Source: Candidatus Altarchaeales archaeon
Lineage (GTDB): Archaea > Altiarchaeota > Altiarchaeia > IMC4 > SCGC-AAA252-I15
Assembly: GCA_014727915.1 (NCBI GenBank)
Contig: WJMO01000005.1
Location: 372,001 to 436,000, forward strand
Direction of reading: 5' to 3'
Length of the DNA: 64,000 nt
Below, piece by piece: positions 9,563-17,259 of this stretch. Numbering within the stretch: the stretch's first letter is position 1; every line of letters starts with the position of its first letter. Below the pieces are notes generated by a model. The model was not told the DNA's origin. It made no database searches and saw nothing but the letters and a program-made list of their open reading frames with translations. Made by a program: the position numbers and the translations under genes.

Positions 9563-10881
9563 ATGAACCCCAACAAGCTTATCGTCAACGCCGCGAACCC
9601 GGTCCCAACCAGTATGCCCACCTGCTGGGGCCTCCCCGACACGCCGATGGCCGTGCCCAGGTTGCCCTCGCCGATGCCGCCGATGCCGCCGATGGGCGAG
9701 GGTCCGCAGGATGCCGCCGCATTAACGATGAAGGCGGTCAACACTATGGGAACCGCGAAGGCGCTTCCAGTAACATCTCCCAGGCGGGTGCCGAACATGA
9801 GCACCCCCGGTATCAAGGCCATCCCGATGATCCTCCCGCAGGGCATGGGCAGTATGGTGGGCAGGTTCACCAGCAGCACAGCCACACCCACGTAGCCGAG
9901 GGGCGTCAACGCCACATTCTCCAGCAATTCGATCAGGACGTCGAAGCTGCCCACCGCCACCAGCGCACCCGCCATTATGAAACCTGATATCATGGCCATC
10001 ACCGGGTGCAATATCACGCCCGCTACCAGGTCCTGTATCGAAGTTTCCGAGATCACCATCACGACCAATACTATGAGCATGAGTACCGTCTGGATCGGGA
10101 CCGGCGGCTTCAACACGAACACCGAGGTTATGGTCAGCAGGAATATGCCCAACGCCAGGTAACCGGACCTGGGGATCTTCTCAGTCTTCTCCTTTTTCTC
10201 CTCAGCCTCCTCCTCAACGTTCAACAATGACTCGGACGGCATTATCCTGTATATGAACCTGGTTGACAGCATGGTAACCGCCGTTATCAGCATTATAGCT
10301 ATCTGCTGGGCGTTCCCGAAGGATCCCAGCTCGTAGCCGCCCATCCCCTCCCCGACCATGCCGATGCCGCCGATGGGCGAGGGTCCGCAGGATGCCGCCG
10401 CATTAACGATGAAGCCGAAGACGATGATGCTAGCCAGCAGGGGGCTCTTCTTCGCCTTCGCGATGTTATGGCCGAACAGTATCGCCGCGGGTATGAGCGC
10501 GGCAGCCATTATCCTCCCGCAGGGCATCGCAAGTATCGTGGGAGTGTTCACCAGCAACGCGACCGTGCCCGTCATCCCCACTGGTGTCCTGCTCGCCCGC
10601 TCGAGCAGGTGGATCGCCGCCCGGAAGGCTCCCGCAGCCTCTAGGGCTCCGGCAACCAGGAAACCAGCTATCAACGCGGTGATCGGGTGCAGGTACAGGT
10701 TGGACATGAGCTCCCTGACGCCCACGCTGTTGCCTGACATGAACGCCAATACAACCAGGACAATCGATGATAGGATCAGCGCTGACTGTATCGGGAGGAT
10801 GTCCTGCCGTATCCACCCCCGGAGCGATGCTACTATCACCCCGAAGAAGATTATCAACCCGGTCAAGCCCAGCAAGTCCAT
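9559..10881 (-). CDS. Internally duplicated transporter-like membrane protein
   Basis: A 440-residue protein with about 10-12 helices made of two direct repeats. Residues about 65-175 and about 290-410 share HP..A.I.GF..AGAL.A.G, LVN.PTIL.MPCGRI...ALIP, and VNAAASCGPSPIGGIG. A charged linker (VEEEAEEKKEKTEK) joins the halves. Two repeats with re-entrant-looking Gly/Pro-rich motifs resemble ion-transporter superfamily carriers, but I cannot assign substrate or family. The conserved CGR and SCGPSP cysteines in each half are unusual for that superfamily. In this cluster it may move an ion driven by the redox chain, or transport the organic substrate; both are inference. Confidence 0.75.
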   Translation of the reverse strand: MDLLGLTGLIIFFGVIVASLRGWIRQDILPIQSALILSSIVLVVLAFMSGNSVGVRELMSNLYLHPITALIAGFLVAGALEAAGAFRAAIHLLERASRTPVGMTGTVALLVNTPTILAMPCGRIMAAALIPAAILFGHNIAKAKKSPLLASIIVFGFIVNAAASCGPSPIGGIGMVGEGMGGYELGSFGNAQQIAIMLITAVTMLSTRFIYRIMPSESLLNVEEEAEEKKEKTEKIPRSGYLALGIFLLTITSVFVLKPPVPIQTVLMLIVLVVMVISETSIQDLVAGVILHPVMAMISGFIMAGALVAVGSFDVLIELLENVALTPLGYVGVAVLLVNLPTILPMPCGRIIGMALIPGVLMFGTRLGDVTGSAFAVPIVLTAFIVNAAASCGPSPIGGIGGIGEGNLGTAIGVSGRPQQVGILVGTGFAALTISLLGFI

Positions 10882-10882
10882 A

Positions 10883-11245
10883 CTAGAACCTCACCTTCCC
10901 CACTCTGTTGGCTATGGTCCTGGAGCCGATTTCGGTCAATCCCACCCTGGAGCCGACGGAGAGCTTGTCTATGCAGATGTTGCAGGGGCTTGTCTCAGCG
11001 GATACTACACTACCATCCTCCAATTCGACTTTCAAGGGCAGGCTGGCCTTGCCGGACTGGTCGCCCGTAGAACATGACATGCACCCGTTCACGGAGCAGG
11101 CTTTCACACCCTCCAAACCCAGCGAGAGTATAACACCTGTCCGCTGGGGTCTGAATAGGGTCTTGAAGTTCAGGTAGACCAGGTAGATGCCCAGGGCTAT
11201 CAAAAAACCGAAAACGCCCTGGTTTACCGCTTCGACCGGGTTCAT
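10883..11245 (-). CDS. Single-helix membrane protein with five-cysteine domain
   Basis: A 120-residue protein with one N-terminal membrane helix (about residues 10-28), then a small beta-rich domain with Cys50, Cys55, Cys58 and Cys88, Cys91 (CSVNGCMSC and CNIC). The two Cys groups could hold a metal or an Fe-S cluster, or form redox disulfides. The last part (LSVGSRVGLTEIGSRTIANRVG) looks like a small beta barrel. I recognise no family. The ATG at 11245 is used; the frame stays open further upstream but only antisense to neighbouring reading. It lies 2 nt after the GcvH-like gene, so it is a candidate membrane dock for the lipoyl protein. Confidence 0.72.
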   Translation of the reverse strand: MNPVEAVNQGVFGFLIALGIYLVYLNFKTLFRPQRTGVILSLGLEGVKACSVNGCMSCSTGDQSGKASLPLKVELEDGSVVSAETSPCNICIDKLSVGSRVGLTEIGSRTIANRVGKVRF

Positions 11246-11247
11246 GA

Positions 11248-11667
11248 TCACTTGGCGTGCTTCTGGACTTCGGCCTTCTGCCACTCCACGGCGGCGTCGC
11301 CCTTCATGAGGTTGTCCACCTCGCCGGGGTCGCTCATCTCGACCTCGAAGATCCAGCCCTCCCCGTAGGGGTCGCTGTTTATCTTCGAGGGGTCGTCGTA
11401 TAGGTCCTGGTTCACCGCTGTTATGCTCCCCGAAACTGGCGCGTAGAGGTCGCCCACCCATTTCTTCGTCTCTATGGTGCCGACCTTGTCGTCCTGTTTG
11501 ACCTCGTCGCCCTCGAAGGGCATCATCACATAGCTTATCTCTCCGGCCAGCTTCTGCGTGAAGTCTGTGGCGCCGACCTTGCACTTGTTGCCTTCGACCT
11601 TCGCCCAGTAGTGCTCCCTGTGATAGTAGAGCTCTTCCGGGAGGTCGTATCCTTCAACGTCAACCAT
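11248..11667 (-). CDS. GcvH-like lipoyl carrier protein (LbpA-like candidate)
   Basis: A 139-residue protein with the H-protein lipoyl fold. The lipoyl hairpin is IETKKWVGDLYAPVSG, with Lys69 aligning with the lipoylated lysine of ESVKAASDLYAPVSG in glycine-cleavage H protein. The C-terminus DPYGEGWIFEVEMSD also matches the H family. No glycine cleavage P or T protein gene is near; instead it lies between glutamate synthase and membrane redox genes, with a lipoate ligase in the same cluster. That recalls LbpA of the sulfur-oxidising Hdr-like pathway. The start at 11667 has aggtga 5 nt upstream, better than the GTG at 11676. It probably works as a swinging dithiol carrier between HdrB-type proteins and another partner. 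Confidence 0.88.
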   Translation of the reverse strand: MVDVEGYDLPEELYYHREHYWAKVEGNKCKVGATDFTQKLAGEISYVMMPFEGDEVKQDDKVGTIETKKWVGDLYAPVSGSITAVNQDLYDDPSKINSDPYGEGWIFEVEMSDPGEVDNLMKGDAAVEWQKAEVQKHAK

Positions 11668-11683
11668 CCAAATCACCTATGAA

Positions 11684-12520
11684 TTATACTGGGGTGTAAG
11701 CGTATGCCTTGCCAAACGGCCTTGATGAACTGGGAGCTATCTTCGTGAACTTCTCTCCCTTCAGGAGCTCCGCTGGCACGTTGAAGTGGTCGCAGAACTT
11801 CTTCAATATCTCGTTCAACTCCCTCTGGTCCTCCTCGCTCATCTCCTTATTGGACGCGTATATGCCCAGCAGCTCCTCGCGGACGTCCCCGCGCATGTAT
11901 ATCTTCCCCCCGTGGATGCCGGCTCCAAGGTCTGTCTGGGCCAGTTCACACTCCATGAGCTTGATCTTCTTGGGGTCGATGTTCTTCTTCTCCATGGGCT
12001 TGCTCCGGTCCTTTATCGCATCTGTGAAGTCCAGTCCAAGGACTGCTATGATCCCCCCTGCCATGTACTCTCCACAGTACTGTTTCACGCTGCCGCCGTA
12101 TACTATGGTGGGCACGTTCTCCTTGAACTCCTTCATGTGTATGCCGATCCTGGATCCGCCGTTGCCCATTATGTATATCTCGCCGCCGCGGGCGCCCATG
12201 CCCGTAATGTCCCATGAGTCCCCGTAGACGATTATCTCCCCCTTGTTCAGCGTGTTCCCGAGGAGGTATTCGCTGCATCCGTGGACTATCACCTTCGGGC
12301 CTTCCATGAACACCCCCAAGTCCAAGCCCGCGTCGCCGAACAGTTCCAAGGTTATGTCCTTCTTTATCCCGGCTCCGATGAACCGCTGGCCGTTGACGTT
12401 CTTGACCACGATGTGCTCCCAGCCGTCGGCTACCGCCCCCCGGATCCTCTTGTTCAACACCCGGTAGTCCATGTATTCGCCGTTCTCCCGCGCGTTTATT
12501 ATGAACTTGTTCTCTGACAT
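11684..12520 (-). CDS. Glutamate synthase GXGXG-domain subunit (split, archaeal type)
   Basis: A 278-residue protein matching the C-terminal beta-helix (GXGXG) domain of glutamate synthase large subunit, also seen in formylmethanofuran dehydrogenase subunit C. Repeating turns are visible: GEIIVYGDSWDITG, ARGGEIYIMGNGGSRIG, MAGGIIAVLG, IHGGKIYMRG. In the fused enzyme this domain holds the structure around the ammonia channel; it has no catalysis of its own. The ATG at 12520 begins 5 nt after the stop of the synthase subunit. Residues about 210-278 form a helical tail found in stand-alone archaeal versions. Confidence 0.92.
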   Translation of the reverse strand: MSENKFIINARENGEYMDYRVLNKRIRGAVADGWEHIVVKNVNGQRFIGAGIKKDITLELFGDAGLDLGVFMEGPKVIVHGCSEYLLGNTLNKGEIIVYGDSWDITGMGARGGEIYIMGNGGSRIGIHMKEFKENVPTIVYGGSVKQYCGEYMAGGIIAVLGLDFTDAIKDRSKPMEKKNIDPKKIKLMECELAQTDLGAGIHGGKIYMRGDVREELLGIYASNKEMSEEDQRELNEILKKFCDHFNVPAELLKGEKFTKIAPSSSRPFGKAYAYTPV

Positions 12521-12525
12521 ATTCT

Positions 12526-14055
12526 TCACTCTCCCGCGTGCTTGACACCCAGTATCTGGGCCTCGTGGGGGTTGGGTCCGATGTACCTCAGCCTGCCCCT
12601 GTTGCCTATGAAGGACTCGACCGCGTCGATGCCCATTATGCCCAATACCTCCTCCAATTCCGCGTGCCAGGCGTTGAACAGGTTCACAACCCTCTGGGTG
12701 GCCCATTCCACGTCCACCCGCTTGCCCAGGTCCGGGCGTCCGGTGGCAATGCCCCAGCTGCACTGGCCCCTGTGGCACTGCTGGCATACGGTGCAGCCCA
12801 TGGCCATCAGCACCGAAGTGGATATCATCCCGCAGTCCGCCCCCAAGGCGAGCATCTTGACCAGGTCCGCGGAGCTCCTCAGAGAACCGCCAGCGACCAA
12901 TGTTACCTTGTGCCTGATGCCCTGGCGGGTCAGGTGCCGGTCCGTCGCGGCGACAGCCAGCTCTATGGGTATGCCCGTGTTGTCCCTCACAACCCTCGGT
13001 GCGGCTCCCGTGCCCCCGCGCAAACCGTCTATGGTGATGAAGTCCGCGTTCGCGTGCACTATCCCCGAGGCGATGGCAGGCGCGTTGTTGACGGCCGCGA
13101 TCTTCACACCCACAGGGACCTTGTAGTCTGTGGCCTCGTGCAATGCGGCTATCAGCGTTTTCAAGTCTTCAATTGAGTATATGTCGTGCTGTGGGTTGGG
13201 GCTCAAGGCGTCGGTACCCTCGGGTATGCCCCTGGTGTCGGCGATCATCTCGTTCACCTTCTCGCCTGGCAGCTGCCCTCCGTGTCCCGGCTTAGCGCCC
13301 TGCCCGATCTTGATTTCCAACGCCGCCACGTCCAGGTAGTCCGGCCCCACTCCGAAACGCCCGGATGCGACCTCGCTGACTATGTTGGCCTTGTAGGGTC
13401 TTAGGCTGACGTGCAGTCCGCCCTCTCCTGTCCCCATCAGCGTGCCCACCTTCTCGGCGGCCCGAATCATTGAGATGTAGGCGTTGTATGACAGCGATCC
13501 CAGGCTCATGTGGCCTATGAACAATGGCATGGACATCCTGACGTTAGGGGGTATGTCCTCGACCTCGTAGCCTTTCTTCATGTCCTTGACGTCCAGCCGG
13601 TCGATCTTCTTCCCCAGGAATGTGACCGTCTCCACAGGCTCTCTCAGCGCGTCTATGGCCGGGTTGGTGACCTGGCATGCGTCCCATACGAGGTTGTCGA
13701 ACACGGACGGTTTAGGCTGGTCGCAGCCCATCCCCGTCAGCAATACCCTGCCGGTCCGGGCGTTCTCGTAGATCACTCTGTGGTAGTATGTGGTCCAGTT
13801 CGCGTGGGGTGAATAGGTTCCCGGGTGGTTCCGGACGGTTATCGCGTCCACGGGGCAGAATACGGTGCACCTCTGGCATGCGACGCAGTTGCTGTCCTTT
13901 GAAACATAGGGTTTCTTCTCGTCTTTATCCCATTTTATGCAGTCGTAGGTGCAGTTCACAGCGCAACGCCTGCACTTGGTGCACTTGTCCAGGTCTATGT
14001 CGACCTTGAACTTGGCTAGCATAGTGTCCTGTATGGTCTTCAACTCATGGTTCAT
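12526..14055 (-). CDS. gltB: Glutamate synthase, ferredoxin-FMN synthase subunit (archaeal type)
   Basis: A 509-residue protein: an N-terminal double [4Fe-4S] ferredoxin domain (Cys25/28/31/35 and Cys57/60/63/67), then the FMN-binding TIM-barrel synthase domain with the family signature KIGQGAKPGHGGQLPG and DGLRGGTGAAP. The C-terminal Cys group CTVCQQCHRGQC supplies the [3Fe-4S]-type site of this family. It makes glutamate from 2-oxoglutarate and ammonia released by the amidotransferase subunit, using electrons that enter through the ferredoxin domain. The ferredoxin domain is fused here, as in archaeal and many anaerobe enzymes that lack the bacterial NADPH subunit. Start ATG 14055; it overlaps the amidotransferase stop by 4 nt. 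Confidence 0.95.
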   Translation of the reverse strand: MNHELKTIQDTMLAKFKVDIDLDKCTKCRRCAVNCTYDCIKWDKDEKKPYVSKDSNCVACQRCTVFCPVDAITVRNHPGTYSPHANWTTYYHRVIYENARTGRVLLTGMGCDQPKPSVFDNLVWDACQVTNPAIDALREPVETVTFLGKKIDRLDVKDMKKGYEVEDIPPNVRMSMPLFIGHMSLGSLSYNAYISMIRAAEKVGTLMGTGEGGLHVSLRPYKANIVSEVASGRFGVGPDYLDVAALEIKIGQGAKPGHGGQLPGEKVNEMIADTRGIPEGTDALSPNPQHDIYSIEDLKTLIAALHEATDYKVPVGVKIAAVNNAPAIASGIVHANADFITIDGLRGGTGAAPRVVRDNTGIPIELAVAATDRHLTRQGIRHKVTLVAGGSLRSSADLVKMLALGADCGMISTSVLMAMGCTVCQQCHRGQCSWGIATGRPDLGKRVDVEWATQRVVNLFNAWHAELEEVLGIMGIDAVESFIGNRGRLRYIGPNPHEAQILGVKHAGE

Positions 14056-15182
14056 CCTAGGTTCACCCCCTCGAACACTTCCCCGGTCCCGCGGGTCTTG
14101 ATGCCCTCCTTTGACACTATGACCGGCACGCCCGGGTTGGGCTGCCAGTAGTCGCCAGTGTCGCATACGGTGCGTATCGAAGACAGCTCGCTGGCGCAGT
14201 AGAACGTGTTGCTGTCCCCGTCGTATGCGGCGATCATGGGCCTCAGCTTCTTCCGGTCCGTGTGGGCTATCATCGTCGGCTCCGGGTCGTCCGTAGTTAT
14301 CACGATCGAGAAGGGGCCGTTGGCCAGTGCGCTCCGGTAGGTCTGCCTTATGTAATTCATCCACCGCTTTCTCTCGGGACTCATGAGGTTGATGTCCCTC
14401 CAGTAGGGGGGTGCTATGGCGGTGGTCGCTATCTGGTGGACTATCCCCTTCGGGTATCCGCTCCTCCGTATTATGTAATCTACTATGTAGGCGAGGACTT
14501 CAGTGTCCGTCCTCAGCATGCACTGGTATCCCCGTTCTTCGAGGTAGTTTACGTTCGTCCCGTAGGATGTGATCTCTCCGTTGTGGACGACCGAGGTTCC
14601 GAGTATGTTGAATGGGTGAGCGCCGCCCCACCACCCCGGCGTGTTGGTGGGGAACCTGGAGTGGGCGCTCCACATGAACGCTTTCATCTCGTCTATCCTG
14701 TAGAATTCGGCTATGTCCGCGGCCCAGCCGTTTCCTTTGAACACGGCCATGTTCTTGCCGCTGCTCATGCAGAAGGCCCCGTCAATGGTGGAGTTCACGT
14801 GCATGACAACGTCCTTGATGTGCTCGTCGGCGTCCTCCCTCTTGGTGTTCACGAAGAACCTCCATATCTGCGGAGGTTCCCTTATCCTCTCCGTCTCCCT
14901 TATGGGGACTTCCTCGTCGAAGATCACGTCCGTGTGGGCGTTTAGGTACTCCTCCACCCTCTGTTTAGTGGGTGCCTTACCCGGCACTTCTTCGAGTATG
15001 AGCTGTATGCAGTAGTCGTCCTCGTGCTTTGGGAATATGCCGTGGGCTGCGAAACCCGCTCCCAGACCGTTCTCCCGTTCCTTCTGGAGGCGTATCATGT
15101 CCGCTATCTGCTTCCCCTCCACGGGCTTCCCGTCTATGTTGAACAGTGCCGCTATCCCGCACGCGTCATATACTCGGTTCAT
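14052..15182 (-). CDS. Glutamate synthase glutaminase (GATase type 2) subunit
   Basis: A 376-residue Ntn-type class II glutamine amidotransferase. The nucleophile is Cys8 (YDACGIAAL), so a seven-residue propeptide must be removed to expose it. Other visible motifs are AHSRFPTNTPG, HNGEITSYGTN and RTDTEVLAYIVDY, all standard for the glutaminase domain of glutamate synthase. It hydrolyses glutamine and delivers ammonia to the FMN subunit. Its ATG at 15182 overlaps the stop of the HdrBC fusion by 4 nt, so the two are translationally coupled. Separate amidotransferase, synthase and GXGXG genes are a known archaeal arrangement. Confidence 0.93.
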   Translation of the reverse strand: MNRVYDACGIAALFNIDGKPVEGKQIADMIRLQKERENGLGAGFAAHGIFPKHEDDYCIQLILEEVPGKAPTKQRVEEYLNAHTDVIFDEEVPIRETERIREPPQIWRFFVNTKREDADEHIKDVVMHVNSTIDGAFCMSSGKNMAVFKGNGWAADIAEFYRIDEMKAFMWSAHSRFPTNTPGWWGGAHPFNILGTSVVHNGEITSYGTNVNYLEERGYQCMLRTDTEVLAYIVDYIIRRSGYPKGIVHQIATTAIAPPYWRDINLMSPERKRWMNYIRQTYRSALANGPFSIVITTDDPEPTMIAHTDRKKLRPMIAAYDGDSNTFYCASELSSIRTVCDTGDYWQPNPGVPVIVSKEGIKTRGTGEVFEGVNLG

Positions 15183-16492
15183 TTTTTCTTCTTCTTGCTC
15201 TTTTCGATTATCCTGGTTATCTCCTCTGGGTCTGCCGGTTTCAACGGGTCCATCCCCAGGCGCCTCCTTATCATCTCGTTCTGTCGCATCCCGTATCCTG
15301 TGGACTTGATCATGTCCATCTTCATATGGATCACATCGGGTGCCTTGCCATTCTCCACCGCGACCTCCCTCAATTTCAGGAACAGGTCCTTCAAGCCTAT
15401 GTTGTTGGGGCATCTTGCCATGCACTTCCCGCATTGCAGGCAGTGCCATATGAGCGGGTTCTCTATGGCCTCGTCCAGCTTGCCTTCTTTCAGGAGGTCC
15501 ACGATCTCCAGCGGGTCGAAGGGCTTCCCCGTATCCTCTGTTATCTGGGCTTCCGTGCACTCCAGCCTGCATGCTTCGCAGTGGCTTATGAGGTCGTTGT
15601 AGTCGAAGTACTTCTTCACTTCCTCAAGTTTGGCTCCTTCCTCGTATTCGACACCGATTTTCTCGAGGGCTGGTTGCACGCTGGTCGCGTGCATCTTCAA
15701 TGCCATGTCCTCTGGACTTAACCCCAGTGCCAGTCCTATGAGCTCTGTGACGTAGAAGACGGGTATCGCGTGCTCTCTCATCTCCTTGGAGAGCCGGTCG
15801 AACTGCAGGAAGCATGTGGGGCATGCTGTGACCATGCAGTCCGCGTTCTCCTTTGCATGTGCCAGCTTGTTCTTCAGCAGCTTGTCCGCGTCTTCGCTGT
15901 TGAATGCTGCTATGGGTACTCCGCAGCAGTCCATCTTGTACGGGTAGTCGGCGGTTTCAGCCCCTAGTTTCCCGACGATCTCGTCGAGGGATGTCGGGGT
16001 GTCCGGGTGGTCGCTTTTGACTGCCTGGGGCCATAGGGCGTGGCATCCGTAGTGGACTGCGACCTTCAGGCCCTTCAGGGGCTTTTTCACCTGGCTGTTT
16101 ATGACGTTGATCTTGTTGTGTATGGCTTCTAGTATGTGTTCGACTTTCACGCTCTTCTCGTATCTCTCGGATTCCTTGAGCATGTCGTTTATGTGCTTTC
16201 GGGTGTCGGGGTATTCCAGTTCCCTGTGGGCTTTTTCGAATGTGTTGTAGCATCCGCTGCAGGCCACGAGGATGTGGTCTCCTGCGAGTGCCATGTTGCG
16301 CGCGCTTAGTGCGAGTGCTGCGTCGTGGTCGTATGCTTTCGCGGACACTGGGTCTGGGCAGCAGGTCCATCCGTCTATCTCGTCTGCTTGCAGTCCAATC
16401 TTTTCGAGGGCCTTGTTTGTTGTTAAGATCAGGTATGGTAGTGTGTTGCTTATGGTGCAACCCCAGTAGATCGATGTTTTTTTCAATTTCAC
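15179..16492 (-). CDS. HdrB-HdrC fusion protein coupled to glutamate synthase
   Basis: A 437-residue fusion. Residues 1-235 hold two canonical CCG domains (Cys12, Cys44-45, Cys78, Cys81; and Cys150, Cys189-190, Cys224, Cys227), as in HdrB. Residues 295-437 are HdrC-like: a complete [4Fe-4S] motif Cys351/354/357/361 and an incomplete one with Cys305, Cys308 and Cys312 only. HdrB and HdrC are fused in reverse order in several redox complexes. It is the promoter-proximal gene of the cluster, with a GTG start at 16492, and overlaps the glutaminase gene by 4 nt. It probably supplies electrons to glutamate synthase from a dithiol such as the GcvH-like lipoyl protein, or from ferredoxin. Confidence 0.9.
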   Translation of the reverse strand: MKLKKTSIYWGCTISNTLPYLILTTNKALEKIGLQADEIDGWTCCPDPVSAKAYDHDAALALSARNMALAGDHILVACSGCYNTFEKAHRELEYPDTRKHINDMLKESERYEKSVKVEHILEAIHNKINVINSQVKKPLKGLKVAVHYGCHALWPQAVKSDHPDTPTSLDEIVGKLGAETADYPYKMDCCGVPIAAFNSEDADKLLKNKLAHAKENADCMVTACPTCFLQFDRLSKEMREHAIPVFYVTELIGLALGLSPEDMALKMHATSVQPALEKIGVEYEEGAKLEEVKKYFDYNDLISHCEACRLECTEAQITEDTGKPFDPLEIVDLLKEGKLDEAIENPLIWHCLQCGKCMARCPNNIGLKDLFLKLREVAVENGKAPDVIHMKMDMIKSTGYGMRQNEMIRRRLGMDPLKPADPEEITRIIEKSKKKKK

Positions 16493-16719
16493 ACCAACCT
16501 AAATATGGCATTTATTATTTAAATATTTAATGATTTATGGTATAATGGTTTAATTATTAAACTAAATGCTTGTTTTAGGTGGTTAGAAATAATGTGTATT
16601 TTTATATGGAAAATGATTAAAATATTATAAATATTTTAAAAAATTATTGATTTCACAATATTTATATATCAATTGTAAATATCCCAACAACAAAAGAGGT
16701 TTAAGGGTTAAATTTAAAA
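16493..16719. promoter_or_regulatory. Divergent promoter region of the glutamate synthase cluster and Lrp paralog 2
   Basis: A 227-nt, very AT-rich spacer. On the minus strand a TATA-like element (taaatatttaaataat, about 16515-16530) lies about 25-35 nt before the GTG of the HdrBC fusion. On the plus strand tatttatatat at about 16659-16669 is a strong TATA box, some 50 nt before the regulator start. The 13-mer TTTAAAAGTGAAA at 16713-16725 is the same as at 3174-3186, next to the first regulator. The A/T tracts at 16590-16660 would suit regulator binding. Confidence 0.5.
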
Positions 16720-17259
16720 GTGAAAAACAGGCTTTCCGATAATGAGAAGCGGGTTCTGACCTGCCTCATAAAAGACGGCCGGACCACATGCACGGAGATG
16801 GCCAGGGAACTGGGCATAACCAGCCAGGCTGTGGGGAAGATCAAGGAGAAGCTGGAACGGGAGGGGTTCATAAGCGGGTATACCGCGGTCGTCGACCAGG
16901 AACAGCTGGGAATCACCGTGCTCGCCATAGCGTTCTTCAGGTTCAAGTCCGGAGCATGGACCAAGATGGAAGAGAAGGACATACTCGACAGGGTCAAGGG
17001 ACCCCACCTCATAAACGTCTACAGGGTCCCAGTCGGCGACGTCACCCACATGGTAGTCTACGGATTCCGGAACATAAAGGAGATGGACAACTACTTCCAC
17101 CGCCTCCAGACCGAACGGGAGCACATAAGCGAACTCAAGAGCCTCTACGTCCTATCGACGGGGAGCGTCATGAAGGATTCACCGAACGAGCTCCTGCTGA
17201 AGATAATAGACGAGATGGGCCACGAGGAAATGGCAAGGCCCGAGACACCGTCAGCCTAG
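16720..17259 (+). CDS. Lrp/AsnC-type transcriptional regulator (paralog 2)
   Basis: A 179-residue close paralog of the regulator at 3181-3723; they share long identical runs such as ITSQAVGKIK, RVKGPHL, THMVVYGF and LQTEREHISELK. Winged helix-turn-helix at about residues 5-55, effector and oligomerisation part after it. The position, divergent from the HdrBC-glutamate synthase operon, suggests that it controls that operon, while paralog 1 faces gdhA; the two may respond oppositely to glutamate, 2-oxoglutarate or redox state (inference). GTG start, no Shine-Dalgarno sequence. Its stop overlaps the stop of the convergent flavoprotein gene. Confidence 0.85.
   Translation: MKNRLSDNEKRVLTCLIKDGRTTCTEMARELGITSQAVGKIKEKLEREGFISGYTAVVDQEQLGITVLAIAFFRFKSGAWTKMEEKDILDRVKGPHLINVYRVPVGDVTHMVVYGFRNIKEMDNYFHRLQTEREHISELKSLYVLSTGSVMKDSPNELLLKIIDEMGHEEMARPETPSA

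Noticed and set aside
11684..12787. Extension of the GXGXG subunit frame upstream to 12787
   Set aside because: The extra N-terminus overlaps the FMN subunit out of frame and has no similarity; the ATG at 12520 has correct spacing.
15179..15572. Amidotransferase subunit starting at 15572
   Set aside because: Residues before MNRVYDACG overlap the HdrBC gene and would bury the N-terminal catalytic Cys; the start at 15182 is kept.
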